A stretch of DNA of 64,000 nucleotides from Phytopseudomonas punonensis (GCF_900142655.1 NZ_FRBQ01000002.1:626984-690983), one strand, 5' to 3'; counted from the first letter of the stretch, positions 20,396-29,636 are shown. The notes: generated from the sequence alone by a model not told the origin. Translations and numbers: made by a program.

Positions 20396-20804
20396 AGTGG
20401 CGGCTACCAGGGGCCGGCATAGCCAGCAGCTGCTTTTCCTGATTCCAGTCGAACGGCTCGTCGTTTTCTTCGGCGTAGAAGCGGCGCTCGTCGAGTTGCT
20501 GATACAGCTCGATCTCCTCGTCCGGCATGAAGTGCAGGCAGTCGCCGCCAAAGAACCACAGCAGGTCACGTGGTACCAGATGAGCAATCTGTGGGTAACG
20601 CTGAAAGATCTGACTGATCAGATCCTGGCCCAGGTACTGGCTACGTTCGAAATCCACCGGCAGTTCGGTGAGCAGTTCATCGTAGCGCTCGAGGAAATTG
20701 GCATGGCTGGCATCAAGGATCTGCTCGGCTTCACCCAGGGCAACCAGGATGGTGCGCAGGTGATTGAGCAGGGCGATGTGGTGGTCGAGATGGGGGCTGG
20801 CCAT
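20394..20804 (-). CDS. Conserved hypothetical protein (PA2817-like)
   Basis: A 136-residue, acidic, soluble protein with no signal peptide. The N-terminal half is helical (HHIALLNHLRTILVALGEAEQI). The middle has DLISQIFQRYPQIAHLVPRDLLWFFGGDCLHFMP, an aromatic-rich core, and the C-terminus is acidic. Position directly downstream of fadE on the same strand matches the Pseudomonas neighbourhood of PA2815/PA2817. The name is by that resemblance; no function can be assigned. Confidence 0.7.
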   Translation of the reverse strand: MASPHLDHHIALLNHLRTILVALGEAEQILDASHANFLERYDELLTELPVDFERSQYLGQDLISQIFQRYPQIAHLVPRDLLWFFGGDCLHFMPDEEIELYQQLDERRFYAEENDEPFDWNQEKQLLAMPAPGSRH

Positions 20805-20878
20805 GTCCGGAATCCTGAAAGTAAAGCGGGCGCCGGAGTATAAAGTCCACGGCGCCCGCTGTCGTCTCTGCAGTTTGG

Positions 20879-23326
20879 CTACCTGACTTTGCCCTCGGTG
20901 GGCAGCAGCTCTTCCTTGCTGAAGTCATCGACATCGATCACCACGCGGCGAGCGAGCTCGGCGCGTTGCAGTTGCTGGCCTTCTTCGGGTGTGAGTACGC
21001 CAGCGGCGACCGCCGTCTCGATCTCGTTTTGCCCGGGCGTTTCTTTGACCTGACCAGCTTTGACGGCCTTGTGCAGTTTCTTCTGCAGTGGCGCTACCTC
21101 CTGCAGCAGGTTGAAAGCATGTTGCAGGGCGCCAACCGGATCTTCCGTCGCGCTGGGGCGGAAGCAGCCTTCGAGTAGCTCTTCGAGGGCCGGATCGCCA
21201 GCGTTGCGGCCGATGATCGCCGCGACCTGAGCATCGAGGTGATCGTCCGGGCCCTGGTGACGACGGCCGAAGGGGAACACCAGCACGCGCAGGGCGCTCC
21301 CCAGGAAGCGATTGGGGAAGTTATTGAGCAGGGCGTCGATGGCGTCCTCGGCCTTGCCCAGGCTCTCCTCGAGCGCCCAATGCAACAGCGGACGGACGTG
21401 CTCCGGGTAGTCCTGATCGTGATAGCGCTTCAGAGCCGCAGAGGCCAGATACAGATGGCTGAGCACGTCTCCCAGGCGCGCTGACAGGCGTTCGCGACGT
21501 TTCAGCTCACCGCCCAGCAGCATCATACTGAGGTCGGCCAGCATGGCGAAGGCGGCGCTCAGGCGATTGAGAGCGCGGAAGTAGGGGCGGCTGATGCGAT
21601 CCCCCGGTACCTTACCGAGCAGGCCCATGCTGAGGCTCAGGATCAGTGTGCTGGCGGCGTTGCTGACGGCAAAGCCAATGTGTTGCATCAGCAGGTCGTC
21701 GAACTCCACCAGCGCCTGTTCACGGTCTTCACGGTTGGCCAGGGCCATTTCCTTGAGCACATAAGGATGGCAGCGGATTGCGCCCTGGCCGAAGATCATC
21801 AGGTTGCGTGAAAGGATGTTGGCGCCCTCGACGGTGATGAAGATCGGCGCGCCTTGCCACGAGCGGCCCAGGTAGTTGCTCGGGCCCATGATGATGCCTT
21901 TACCGCCGTGCACGTCCATGGCGTGGGTGATGCACTCGCGCCCGCGCTCGGTGAGGTGGTACTTGAGGATCGCCGACAGCACCGACGGTTTCTCGCCCAG
22001 ATCCACCGCATTGGCGGTGAGGATGCGCGCGCTGTCCATCAGCCAGGCGTTGCCGCCGATGCGCGCCAAGGCTTCCTGAATGCCTTCGAAGGCCGACAGC
22101 GGCACGTTGAACTGCTCGCGCACCTGGCTGTACTGGCCTGTGACCAGGCTGGTGTACTTGGCGGCGCCGGTGCCGACCGCGGGTAGGGAGATGGAGCGAC
22201 CTACCGACAGGCAGTTCATCAGCATCATCCAGCCTTTGCCGAGGTAGTCCGGCCCGCCGATCAGGTAGTCCAACGGTACAAATACATCCTTGCCGGAATT
22301 GGGGCCGTTCATGAAGGCGGCGCCCAGCGGCATGTGGCGGCGGCCGATTTCCACGCCGGGGGTGTCGGTTGGAATCAGCGCCAGGCTGATGCCCAGTTCT
22401 TCCTTGTCGCCCAGCAGGTGCTCCGGGTCATATGCCTTGAAGGCGACACCAAGCAGCGTCGCGACCGGGCCGAGGGTGATGTAGCGCTTTTCCCAGTTCA
22501 GGCGCAGGCCGATGACTTCTTCACCGTTCCATTGGCCTTTGCAGATCACACCGCTGTCGGGCATGGCGCCGGCGTCGGAGCCTGCCAGTGGGCCGGTCAG
22601 GGCGAAGCAGGGGATGTCTTCGCCACGGGCCAGGCGGGGCAGGTAATGATTGCGCTGTTCTTCGGTGCCGTAATGCAGCAGCAGTTCGGCCGGGCCCAGG
22701 GAGTTGGGCACCATTACGGTGGAGGCCAGGTCACCGCTGCGGGTGGCCAGCTTCATTGCGACCTGGGAGTGGGCGTAGGCGGAAAAGCCCTTGCCGCCAT
22801 ATTCCTTGGGAATGATCAGAGCGAAGAAACCGTGCTGCTTGATGTGCTCCCAGGCTTTAGGCGGTAGGTCCATACGCTGGCCGATTTCCCACTCGCTGAC
22901 CATGGCGCACAGCTCTTCAGTGGGGCCATCGATGAACGCCTGTTCTTCGGCGGTCAGCTTGGCCTTCGGATAGGCCAGCAGCTTGTCCCAGTCCGGACGG
23001 CCTCTGAACAGTTCGCCATCCCACCAGACAGTGCCTGCCTCAATGGCATCCTTCTCGGTGGCCGACATCGGCGGCAGCACCTTCTGGAACCACGCGAACA
23101 GTGGCGCGGTGAAGTTCTTGCGGCGCAGATCCGGCAATGCGAGCGGAATGGCGACTGCCAGCCACAGCAGCCAGAAGATCACCAGCAGCCAGCCTGGAGC
23201 ATGGCTGTAGGCCCCCATGATTAGCAGGTAGGCAGCAACTATTGCCAGGGCGGGCAGGGGAGCCGTGCGGCGGTGGGCCAGATAGGCCGTACCGAGAACC
23301 AGAACGAGCAACCAGACAGCGAGCAT
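20879..23326 (-). CDS. fadE: Acyl-CoA dehydrogenase FadE
   Basis: First oxidation step of fatty-acid beta-oxidation (acyl-CoA to trans-2-enoyl-CoA, FAD-dependent). The 815-residue protein has the length of E. coli FadE, well above soluble acyl-CoA dehydrogenases. Two or three hydrophobic N-terminal segments (about 1-60) anchor it. The dehydrogenase core contains IPKEYGGKGFS, ALTGPLAGSDAGAMPD, RYITLGPVATLLG and HGGKGIIMGPSNYLGR. A long C-terminal extension is typical of FadE. The start at 23326 has ACGGAGG 8 bases upstream; the frame continues 75 codons further upstream without homology. Confidence 0.94.
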   Translation of the reverse strand: MLAVWLLVLVLGTAYLAHRRTAPLPALAIVAAYLLIMGAYSHAPGWLLVIFWLLWLAVAIPLALPDLRRKNFTAPLFAWFQKVLPPMSATEKDAIEAGTVWWDGELFRGRPDWDKLLAYPKAKLTAEEQAFIDGPTEELCAMVSEWEIGQRMDLPPKAWEHIKQHGFFALIIPKEYGGKGFSAYAHSQVAMKLATRSGDLASTVMVPNSLGPAELLLHYGTEEQRNHYLPRLARGEDIPCFALTGPLAGSDAGAMPDSGVICKGQWNGEEVIGLRLNWEKRYITLGPVATLLGVAFKAYDPEHLLGDKEELGISLALIPTDTPGVEIGRRHMPLGAAFMNGPNSGKDVFVPLDYLIGGPDYLGKGWMMLMNCLSVGRSISLPAVGTGAAKYTSLVTGQYSQVREQFNVPLSAFEGIQEALARIGGNAWLMDSARILTANAVDLGEKPSVLSAILKYHLTERGRECITHAMDVHGGKGIIMGPSNYLGRSWQGAPIFITVEGANILSRNLMIFGQGAIRCHPYVLKEMALANREDREQALVEFDDLLMQHIGFAVSNAASTLILSLSMGLLGKVPGDRISRPYFRALNRLSAAFAMLADLSMMLLGGELKRRERLSARLGDVLSHLYLASAALKRYHDQDYPEHVRPLLHWALEESLGKAEDAIDALLNNFPNRFLGSALRVLVFPFGRRHQGPDDHLDAQVAAIIGRNAGDPALEELLEGCFRPSATEDPVGALQHAFNLLQEVAPLQKKLHKAVKAGQVKETPGQNEIETAVAAGVLTPEEGQQLQRAELARRVVIDVDDFSKEELLPTEGKVR

Positions 23327-23658
23327 GCAGAATCCTCCGTGATGGCGACAGCAGAACGGCGTGTGCCGCCATAATCGTAGTCGGCTTGGGTAGACCTTGC
23401 CGACAGGGGCGTAACAGGGCGCTTCCGGCAAGAGATGGCCCGCCACGTTCCCGATAGTGACCCCGTTGTAGGTCGGCGAGTTCGTATAACAAATCGCATC
23501 CGCGGATGACCTGTTGGTCAGCTGCTGAATGGTGCTGTTTGCCTGCTCCATAAACGAGGTCGATAGCCAACATCATCGTCGCCCGCTTCCTTCTTGCGAG
23601 CAGAGTGATAGGGTTGTCAGCCTCTTGGCAGGCAGGACTCTGATAAGGACGATTGGTG
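23327..23658. other. Divergent intergenic region fadE/GST
   Basis: 332 bases holding the ribosome site of fadE (ACGGAGG) at one end and AAGGA before the GST start at the other. I looked for a CAAAC-N4-GTTTG type PsrA operator and found only an isolated GTTTG (around 23537). No gene is seen. Confidence 0.4.
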
Positions 23659-24279
23659 ATGCTGAAAATATGGGGTCGCAAGAATTCCAGCAACGTACGC
23701 AAGGCGCTTTGGTGCGCCGAAGAAGCCGGCGTCGCCTATGAGCGGCTCGAGGCCGGTGGCTCGTTTGGTGTAGTCGACCAGCCCGAGTACCTGGCGCGCA
23801 ATCCCAACGGGCGCGTGCCGATGATCGAGGATGGCGACCTGGTGCTATGGGAGTCCAACAGCATCGTGCGTTATTTGGCTGCAGCCTATGCGCCCGGCAG
23901 TCTCTACCGCGAAGATCCTGCCAGTCGTGCCCATGGCGACAAGTGGATGGACTGGACGACCTCTAGCTTTGCCGGCGAATTTCGCGACTTGTTCTGGGGC
24001 GTTCTGCGTACGCCAGTCGAGCAGCGCAATCCTGCGGTAATCGAAGCTGCCCGGCAGCGTTGCATCGCTCTTCTTGAGCTGCCCGAGCGAGCGCTGGGCG
24101 AACATGACTATTTGTCTGGCGACAGCTTCGGCATGGGCGATATCCCGCTGGGCAGCTTTATTTACGCCTGGTTCGAAATGCCTATCGAGCGGCCGCCGCA
24201 GCCCAATCTGCAAGCCTGGTATGCGCGGTTGTGCGAGCGCCCGGCCTATCAGCGTGCGGTGATGACCGAACTGACCTGA
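23659..24279 (+). CDS. Glutathione S-transferase family protein
   Basis: 206 residues with the thioredoxin-like N-domain (MLKIWGRKNSSNVRKALWCAE, where Ser/Asn sit at the catalytic position). The cis-Pro segment NGRVPMIEDGDLVLWESNSIVRYL follows in order. The C-terminal helical domain has DYLSGDSFGMGDIPLGSFIYAW. This is the usual cytosolic GST layout. The ATG at 23659 has AAGGA 9 bases upstream. The stop codon abuts a 140-bp hairpin element. Substrate unknown. Confidence 0.88.
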   Translation: MLKIWGRKNSSNVRKALWCAEEAGVAYERLEAGGSFGVVDQPEYLARNPNGRVPMIEDGDLVLWESNSIVRYLAAAYAPGSLYREDPASRAHGDKWMDWTTSSFAGEFRDLFWGVLRTPVEQRNPAVIEAARQRCIALLELPERALGEHDYLSGDSFGMGDIPLGSFIYAWFEMPIERPPQPNLQAWYARLCERPAYQRAVMTELT

Positions 24280-24419
24280 GGGCACCTCTAAAAACTACCT
24301 GCGTTGTCATCGCCGCGTTGAAAACAGGCTCAAAATGCTCATTTACAGGCTGTACAGTCCGCTTTTTCGCCTGTTTTCGCCTTGCGATGACTGCCTCGCC
24401 TACGTTTTTAGAAGCGCCC
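24280..24419. repeat. 140-bp imperfect palindrome (MITE-like intergenic element)
   Basis: The element begins one base after the GST stop and ends before the ABC operon. The outer ends GGGCACCTCTAAAAAC and GTTTTTAGAAGCGCCC are inverted copies (13 of 16 match). Further in, the arms continue to pair (TCATCGC with GCGATGA; AAAACAGGC at 24321-24329 with GCCTGTTTT at 24369-24377), leaving a loop of about 40 bases. There is no coding capacity. This looks like a mobile miniature element or a large RNA hairpin. Confidence 0.7.
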
Positions 24420-24497
24420 TGACAGCGCAATTGCGTTGCAATGTTTGCCCGGCACCCCCATCTAAACCCTGTCATTTTCAATGCGTGCGTATCTTCT

Positions 24498-25430
24498 ATG
24501 AGTACTGCTCTGTCGATCCGACAGCTGATCAAAACCTATGGCAATGGCTTCACTGCGTTGCACGGCCTCGATCTCGATGTGGCCGAAGGTGATTTCTTCG
24601 CATTGCTGGGCCCCAATGGCGCCGGCAAATCCACCACCATTGGCATCCTCTCCACGCTGGTGAACAAGTCCAGTGGCACGGTCAACGTGTTCGGCCATGA
24701 TCTGGATGCCCAGCCTGCCGCGCTCAAGCGCTGCATCGGCGTGGTGCCCCAGGAATTCAACTTCAACCAGTTCGAGAAGGTCTTCGACATCGTCGTGACC
24801 CAGGCTGGCTATTACGGCATCCCGGCGCGCCTCGCCAAAGAGCGGGCCGAGCAGTACCTCAATCAGCTGGGCTTGTGGGAGAAGCGCAATGTCGCCTCGC
24901 GCGAGCTGTCCGGCGGCATGAAGCGCCGCCTGATGATCGCCCGCGCGCTGGTGCATCAGCCGCGCTTGCTGATCCTCGACGAACCGACTGCTGGGGTCGA
25001 TATCGAGCTACGTCGCTCGATGTGGAGCTTCCTTACTGATCTGAACCAGCAGGGCATCACCATCATTCTGACCACCCATTACCTCGAGGAGGCCGAGCAG
25101 CTGTGCCGCAATATCGGCATCATCGACCATGGGCGGATTGTCGAGAACACCAGCATGAAGGCACTGCTGGGCAAGCTGCACGTCGAGACGTTCTTGCTCG
25201 ATCTGAAACACGATCTGCTCGCTGTTCCGCAATTTGTCGGTTATCCCGCCAAGCTGGTCGACGCCCATACCCTCGAAGTGCAGGTGGACAAAAGCCAGGG
25301 TGTTACCGAGCTGTTCCGGCAACTGGCGGCGCACAACATCGAGGTGTTGAGCCTGCGTAACAAGAGCAACCGCCTGGAGGAGCTGTTCGTGTCTCTGGTC
25401 GAGAAGAATCTGTCGAAGGTGGCCGTATGA
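24498..25430 (+). CDS. ABC transporter ATP-binding protein (YadG-like)
   Basis: A 310-residue ATPase of an ABC-2 type exporter. Walker A is LGPNGAGKSTT, the Q-loop VVPQEFNF, the signature ELSGGMKRRL, Walker B LLILDEPTAGVD, and the switch His is in TTHYLEEAEQLC. The C-terminal ~80 residues form the regulatory tail common in this subfamily. Starts at ATG 24498; no strong ribosome site is visible. Overlaps the permease gene by 4 bases. The pair resembles E. coli YadGH, whose cargo is not firmly known. Confidence 0.92.
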   Translation: MSTALSIRQLIKTYGNGFTALHGLDLDVAEGDFFALLGPNGAGKSTTIGILSTLVNKSSGTVNVFGHDLDAQPAALKRCIGVVPQEFNFNQFEKVFDIVVTQAGYYGIPARLAKERAEQYLNQLGLWEKRNVASRELSGGMKRRLMIARALVHQPRLLILDEPTAGVDIELRRSMWSFLTDLNQQGITIILTTHYLEEAEQLCRNIGIIDHGRIVENTSMKALLGKLHVETFLLDLKHDLLAVPQFVGYPAKLVDAHTLEVQVDKSQGVTELFRQLAAHNIEVLSLRNKSNRLEELFVSLVEKNLSKVAV

Positions 25431-26215
25431 ATCACGAGCAGTCCGAATTCAGCGCCAACCTGGTGGCCTTGCGTACCATCGTTTACCGCGAAGTGCGCCG
25501 TTTCATGCGCATCTGGCCGCAGACCTTGCTGCCGCCAGCGATCACCATGGTTCTGTACTTCGTGATCTTCGGCAACCTGATCGGCCGGCAGATCGGCGAC
25601 ATGGGTGGCTTCACCTACATGGAGTACATCGTGCCGGGGCTCATCATGATGTCGGTGATCACCAACAGCTACGGCAACGTGGTTTCTAGCTTCTTTGGTA
25701 GCAAGTTCCAGCGCTCTGTCGAGGAGCTGATGGTGTCGCCGGTGTCGCCGCACACCATCCTTATCGGTTACGTCACCGGCGGCGTGCTGCGTGGCTTAGC
25801 AGTGGGCGTGATCGTGACGATACTCTCGCTGTTCTTCACCCACCTGCAGGTGCATCACCTTGGGCTGACAGTGCTGGTGGTACTGCTGACGGCGACGATC
25901 TTCTCGCTGGGCGGCTTCGTCAACGCAGTGTTCGCGCGCAACTTCGACGATATCTCGATCATCCCGACGTTCGTGCTGACGCCGCTGACCTATCTGGGCG
26001 GCGTGTTCTATTCAATCACTCTGCTGCCGCCGTTCTGGCAGACCGTGTCGATGGCCAACCCGGTGCTGCACATGGTCAATGCCTTCCGCTACGGTATTCT
26101 CGGCGTATCGGATATCCGCATCGGCACCGCAATCGGCTTTATGCTGGTCGCCACAGCGGTGCTGTATGTACTGTGCGTGCGTCTGCTGGTCAGCGGCCGC
26201 GGCATGCGCCAGTAA
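25427..26215 (+). CDS. ABC-2 type permease (YadH-like)
   Basis: A 262-residue membrane protein with six hydrophobic helices in the ABC-2 layout: cytoplasmic N-terminus, then a helix around LLPPAITMVLYFVIFG. EYIVPGLIMMSVITNSYG is the conserved second segment. SKFQRSVEELMVSPVSP is the coupling region, and LTPLTYLGGVFYSI is the late signature. Translationally coupled to its ATPase (ATGA). Together they form a two-gene half-transporter operon. Confidence 0.92.
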   Translation: MNHEQSEFSANLVALRTIVYREVRRFMRIWPQTLLPPAITMVLYFVIFGNLIGRQIGDMGGFTYMEYIVPGLIMMSVITNSYGNVVSSFFGSKFQRSVEELMVSPVSPHTILIGYVTGGVLRGLAVGVIVTILSLFFTHLQVHHLGLTVLVVLLTATIFSLGGFVNAVFARNFDDISIIPTFVLTPLTYLGGVFYSITLLPPFWQTVSMANPVLHMVNAFRYGILGVSDIRIGTAIGFMLVATAVLYVLCVRLLVSGRGMRQ

Positions 26216-26260
26216 GCGTGTTGAGTTGGGTGCACGCTTTAGCAGCGTGCCCTCGCTCCG

Positions 26261-27232
26261 CTACAGCCAGCCGTAATGCCGGAAGCTCGCGTACAAACCG
26301 AGGCAGCCGACACCAATTACGCCCAGAACAGCGAAGTAGCCATACTGCCAGTTCAGCTCGGGCATATTGTGGAAGTTCATGCCATAGATGCCAGCGACTG
26401 CGGTAGGGAAGGCAAGAATCGCTGCCCAGGCGGCGAACTTGCGCTGCACTACGCTCTGTCGGGACGACTCCAGCAACAAGCCGACTTCGATGGCGTGGTC
26501 GGCCATCTCGCGAAGGTTGGTCAGGTCTTCGAGTAGGCGATTGACGTGAATGGCCACGTCGCGAAAGTACGGGCGCATGTTTTTGTCGATGAACGGAAAG
26601 TCCAGGTGCTGCAATTCCTGACAGATTTCTGCCAGTGGGCCGATGTTGCGTCGTAGGCGCAGCAGATCACGACGTAACTGCTGAATGCGCACTACCTCGC
26701 CATGGGTCATGGCGCATTCAAGTACGGTTTGTTCGAGTTGCTCCAGCTCCGCGTAGTAGATGTCCATCAGCGGTCGGTAATTCTCGATGATGAAGCTGAT
26801 CAGTGCGTAGAGCACAAAATCTTCGCCATGCTCAAGCAGCAGAGGCCTGGCCTCGCAACGCTGACGCACCTTGGTGTAGGGCGTGGATTCCCCGTAGCGG
26901 GCGCTGATCACGTAGCCCTTGCCGGCGAACAGTTGGGTTTCCACGAAGGTCAGTTCGCCACCGACCTGCACAGGCGAATAGAGCACCAGAAACAGCGCAT
27001 CACCGAAGATTTCCAGTTTGGGGCGAGTGTGCCGTTGCAGCGCATCCTCCAAGGCCAGTTCGTGCAAATTGAACTGCTGTTGCAGATTGCCAAGCTCCTC
27101 GCTGCCTGGATCATGCAGGCCGATCCACACAAAATGCTCAGGTTTGCTGGCCCACTCGCGGCCTTCATCAAGGTGAATGTCGCTGACCTTGCGACCCTTG
27201 CTGTACACCGCTGCTGCGACCAGTTCGCCCAT
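26261..27232 (-). CDS. corA: CorA family magnesium/cobalt transport protein
   Basis: 323 residues. A large soluble N-terminal domain and the long helix (ELEQLEQTVLECAMTHGEVV) lead to two C-terminal membrane helices (about 263-283 and 296-316). The selectivity loop YGMNFHNMPEL carries the GMN motif that defines CorA. Predicted inner-membrane homopentamer importing Mg2+ (and Co2+). ZntB is a relative but its motif region is usually less acidic. Single gene, convergent with the ABC operon. Confidence 0.9.
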   Translation of the reverse strand: MGELVAAAVYSKGRKVSDIHLDEGREWASKPEHFVWIGLHDPGSEELGNLQQQFNLHELALEDALQRHTRPKLEIFGDALFLVLYSPVQVGGELTFVETQLFAGKGYVISARYGESTPYTKVRQRCEARPLLLEHGEDFVLYALISFIIENYRPLMDIYYAELEQLEQTVLECAMTHGEVVRIQQLRRDLLRLRRNIGPLAEICQELQHLDFPFIDKNMRPYFRDVAIHVNRLLEDLTNLREMADHAIEVGLLLESSRQSVVQRKFAAWAAILAFPTAVAGIYGMNFHNMPELNWQYGYFAVLGVIGVGCLGLYASFRHYGWL

Positions 27233-27309
27233 GATTTGCCCCGTGCATGATTATGGACGGCAGCTTACCTGCTTATTTCTGCTTGCTCAGCCCCTTTGCC
27301 TCGTAAGAT

Positions 27310-27999
27310 CTACAGCGAGTGCTGCTTGTCCAGCTCGATGGACTGGTCGAGTGTTTCCAGCAGCGCGGCGCGAACCTTGAGTTTGGTCTTGCGGTGCGCG
27401 TTCATGTTGATCTTCTTGAACTGCGCGGCCACGGCCAGGGCAGTGTCCATCAGTTGGTCAGCCGGTACCACCTTGTCGAGAAAGCCTGCATCGACTGCGC
27501 TTTGCGGGTCGAACATCTCGCCGTTGATCACCGAGCGGTGGAAGGCGGATTTACGCAGGCGATCACGCGCCAGTTCGATGCCGACGTGGTGCATGGTCAT
27601 GCCGATCTGCACTTCGTTGAGGCCAATGCTGAATGCACCCTCGACACCAATGCGGTAATCACTGGAGAGCAGCAGGAACGCACCCTTGGCTACCGCATGG
27701 CCGGGGCAGGCGGTGATGATCGGGTACGGGTGGGCGAGCATACGCCGCGCCAGCGTCGATCCGGCAGCGACCAGGTCGATGGCGTTCTGCGGGCCGGAGG
27801 TCATCACCTTGAGGTCATAGCCGCCGGAGAGAATGCCGGGCTGGCCGGTAAGGACCACGATGGCCTTGTCCAGCGTTGCACGATCCAAGGCTGCGTTGAG
27901 GGCATCGATCACCGCAGGCGAGATGGCATTCACCTTGCCGTTATTGAGTGTCAGGGTGGCGATGCCGTCATCGAGGTGGTAGCTGATCAGGTCGCTCAT
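27310..27999 (-). CDS. Crotonase/enoyl-CoA hydratase family protein
   Basis: A 229-residue crotonase fold protein: LNNGKVNAISPAVIDAL, then the oxyanion segment GQPGILSGGYDLKVM, GHAVAKGAFLLLSSDYRIG and IGLNEVQIGM. The two acidic catalytic residues of classical enoyl-CoA hydratase are not both evident. In the second position GLNEVQIG supplies one Glu, and the first lies in the AVAKGAF region, where other families have a different residue. It may therefore be an isomerase- or hydrolase-like member. AAGGAG sits 7 bases before the start. Single gene. Confidence 0.82.
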   Translation of the reverse strand: MSDLISYHLDDGIATLTLNNGKVNAISPAVIDALNAALDRATLDKAIVVLTGQPGILSGGYDLKVMTSGPQNAIDLVAAGSTLARRMLAHPYPIITACPGHAVAKGAFLLLSSDYRIGVEGAFSIGLNEVQIGMTMHHVGIELARDRLRKSAFHRSVINGEMFDPQSAVDAGFLDKVVPADQLMDTALAVAAQFKKINMNAHRKTKLKVRAALLETLDQSIELDKQHSL

Positions 28000-28292
28000 G
28001 GTCGACTCCTTATTGTGAAATTGCGGCTGACGTTACCCATACGCCGTGGTCTGGTAAAGCGCGAAGGGTGACCGACAAGTCAGGGTAAAAACGCTGGACA
28101 CTGGGGCTGCAGGGAACCCCGTCGAATTTGTGCGTTGCGCCGATGATGGATTGGACGGATAACCACTACTGATATTGCTTGCACGCCATCGGCGTAGTTT
28201 GGCGATTGCCCGATGATTCGGCGCTTCAAGGCGAGGCTGGCTTTCCGCTCGTTTGCCGCTGTCTTAAATGTATGAATCTTCTGAAAAAAGTT
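28000..28292. other. Intergenic stretch upstream of tRNA-Ser
   Basis: About 290 bases with no convincing gene. It becomes A/T-richer toward the tRNA promoter. Confidence 0.4.
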
Positions 28293-28321
28293 TTGCCTTT
28301 GGGCAAACCTTCGATTACATT
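28293..28321 (+). promoter_or_regulatory. Promoter of tRNA-Ser
   Basis: TTGCCT (28293-28298), a 17-base spacer and TACATT (28316-28321), followed by a GC-rich discriminator (AGCGCGCC), 36 bases before the mature tRNA. Confidence 0.55.
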
Positions 28322-28357
28322 AGCGCGCCTCGACAGACAGCATGTCTGGCGAGATCC

Positions 28358-28447
28358 GGTGAAGTGTCCGAGCGGTTGAAGGAGCACGCCTGGAAAGTGT
28401 GTATACGAGAAATCGTATCAAGGGTTCGAATCCCTTCTTCACCGCCA
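28358..28447 (+). tRNA. tRNA-Ser (anticodon GGA)
   Basis: A 90-base class II tRNA. The acceptor GGTGAAG pairs with CTTCACC, and the anticodon stem CACGC/GTGTG encloses CTGGAAA (anticodon GGA). The long variable arm is built from TACGAG...CGTATC, the T arm has GTTCGAATC, and the GCCA end is encoded. Confidence 0.96.
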
Positions 28448-28452
28448 CTTTC
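28442..28452 (+). repeat. Direct repeat copy 1 (3' end of tRNA-Ser)
   Basis: CCGCCACTTTC spans the last six bases of tRNA-Ser plus five following bases. It recurs exactly at 29611-29621. Candidate att-like site. Confidence 0.45.
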
Positions 28453-28462
28453 GAATCAACGC

Positions 28463-28496
28463 AAACCCCCGTCATTCCTAGCGAAGCGGGGGTTTT
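28463..28496 (+). terminator. Terminator after tRNA-Ser
   Basis: AAACCCCCG (28463-28471) pairs with CGGGGGTTT (28487-28495), with TTTT at the end. Confidence 0.75.
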
Positions 28497-28717
28497 GTGT
28501 TTCTGGCTTCCGGAATCTAGGGCGTTATTGGGGAGTACTGCGATTTCCGGCCAGCTTTCGATTAACGCTGGGGCGAGACATTCTAAGGCTCAAGTAGGCG
28601 CCGACGAGTACTCCAACTTACAAATCGCTGCAGCCCGTTCGCGAACTATTCGTGACAGGGGGGATCAGTTCAGGTCACGCCTATAAACCGTACCCAGGCG
28701 ATCTAGCTGGAGTTCTG

Positions 28718-29413
28718 ATGCTGCAATCCTTCTTCCTGAGCCCGGCGCAGCGCTTGTATAGCAAGCTGAGTGCTCGTCAACGCCGTGTTGCACTCGCCGC
28801 ATGTATGGCAGCTTTTTTGGCGACGGCGTTGGATGCTTTCGTGATGCATCCCCCAGAGGTCGAAGATCTTTCTGAAGAGCGTAGCAATGAGCTGCCTAAT
28901 CTCCTGGCCCAATGGGAAGAGGGCGATGTCATCGTCCTGCTGCGCCACCTGGAACGCTGTGACAAAGAGGACTATCCATGCCTGGAAGGAACCGAGGGAA
29001 TCACCTCAAGATCGGTGCCGGTTGGAGGATGGTTGGCTGAGGGGTTTGGGCAGTTGGGGCTCTCCAAAACAGATGTCTATAACAGCCCGCTCACGCGCAC
29101 GGCGCAGACCGAAGAGCTGGTATTCGATGATCTAGGTATCGACGAAGACTGGTTGTACAAATGTCGGGAAACAATGCTCGAGGATGCGCTTGAGCGTAAG
29201 GTGCCAGGCAAGAATATGGTTCTGGTAACCCACAGCAGCTGTATTTCCGCGTTCGAGCAATCGCTCGGCTATGACACCGAAACGCCCGAATATGGGACCG
29301 CATTGTTTTTCACCAAGTCTGCCAATTCTAAATCCCTAAAAGTGGTTGGCTTTCTTGATGCCGATGATTGGAAGCGTGCGCTTGAGGATGGCGCTCGGCG
29401 CCAGAGAGGCTAA
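28718..29413 (+). CDS. Histidine phosphatase, Ais/PmrG-like
   Basis: 231 residues. The N-terminus has one membrane helix (about 26-44, VALAACMAAFLATALDAFV), so the enzyme is probably periplasmic and anchored. The catalytic region is VLLRHLERCDKEDYPCL (RH motif, phospho-acceptor His), followed by NSPLTRTAQT and the second His segment LVTHSSCISAFE. The RH-x-ERCD...CL pattern resembles Ais/PmrG, annotated as LPS core heptose(II)-phosphate phosphatases. The ATG at 28718 has CTGGAG upstream. Two 60-base lines in this gene (28861 and 29161) are 50-52% G+C, against 65% for a line in the MFS gene downstream (30061). It lies just beyond tRNA-Ser, which suggests transfer. Confidence 0.8.
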   Translation: MLQSFFLSPAQRLYSKLSARQRRVALAACMAAFLATALDAFVMHPPEVEDLSEERSNELPNLLAQWEEGDVIVLLRHLERCDKEDYPCLEGTEGITSRSVPVGGWLAEGFGQLGLSKTDVYNSPLTRTAQTEELVFDDLGIDEDWLYKCRETMLEDALERKVPGKNMVLVTHSSCISAFEQSLGYDTETPEYGTALFFTKSANSKSLKVVGFLDADDWKRALEDGARRQRG

Positions 29414-29610
29414 AGCAGGAGAGTGTGCAGCCAGCTCTAGGTTGCAGCTTCACTTCGTTCAAGTCTGTGTAAGCAGCATTCAATTTAAGTGGCCTATCAC
29501 GGCGATATGGGTGAGCGGATTGTTCGTTCTAGCTTGCTGGTGTATCGTCCGCGGCCTTTGATGGGGCGGCCTGCGCCCTTCGGCTTTTACCGTTACAGCT
29601 CCCGCTGATT

Positions 29611-29621
29611 CCGCCACTTTC
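29611..29621 (+). repeat. Direct repeat copy 2 of the tRNA-Ser 3' end
   Basis: CCGCCACTTTC, identical to 28442-28452, followed 15 bases later by a terminator hairpin. This is the arrangement expected for the original sequence downstream of a tRNA gene. Confidence 0.45.
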
Positions 29622-29636
29622 AAACAAAATCAAAAA

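Noticed and set aside
23327..23658. PsrA/FadR operator before fadE
   Set aside because: Only half-sites are seen; no CAAAC-N4-GTTTG type palindrome.
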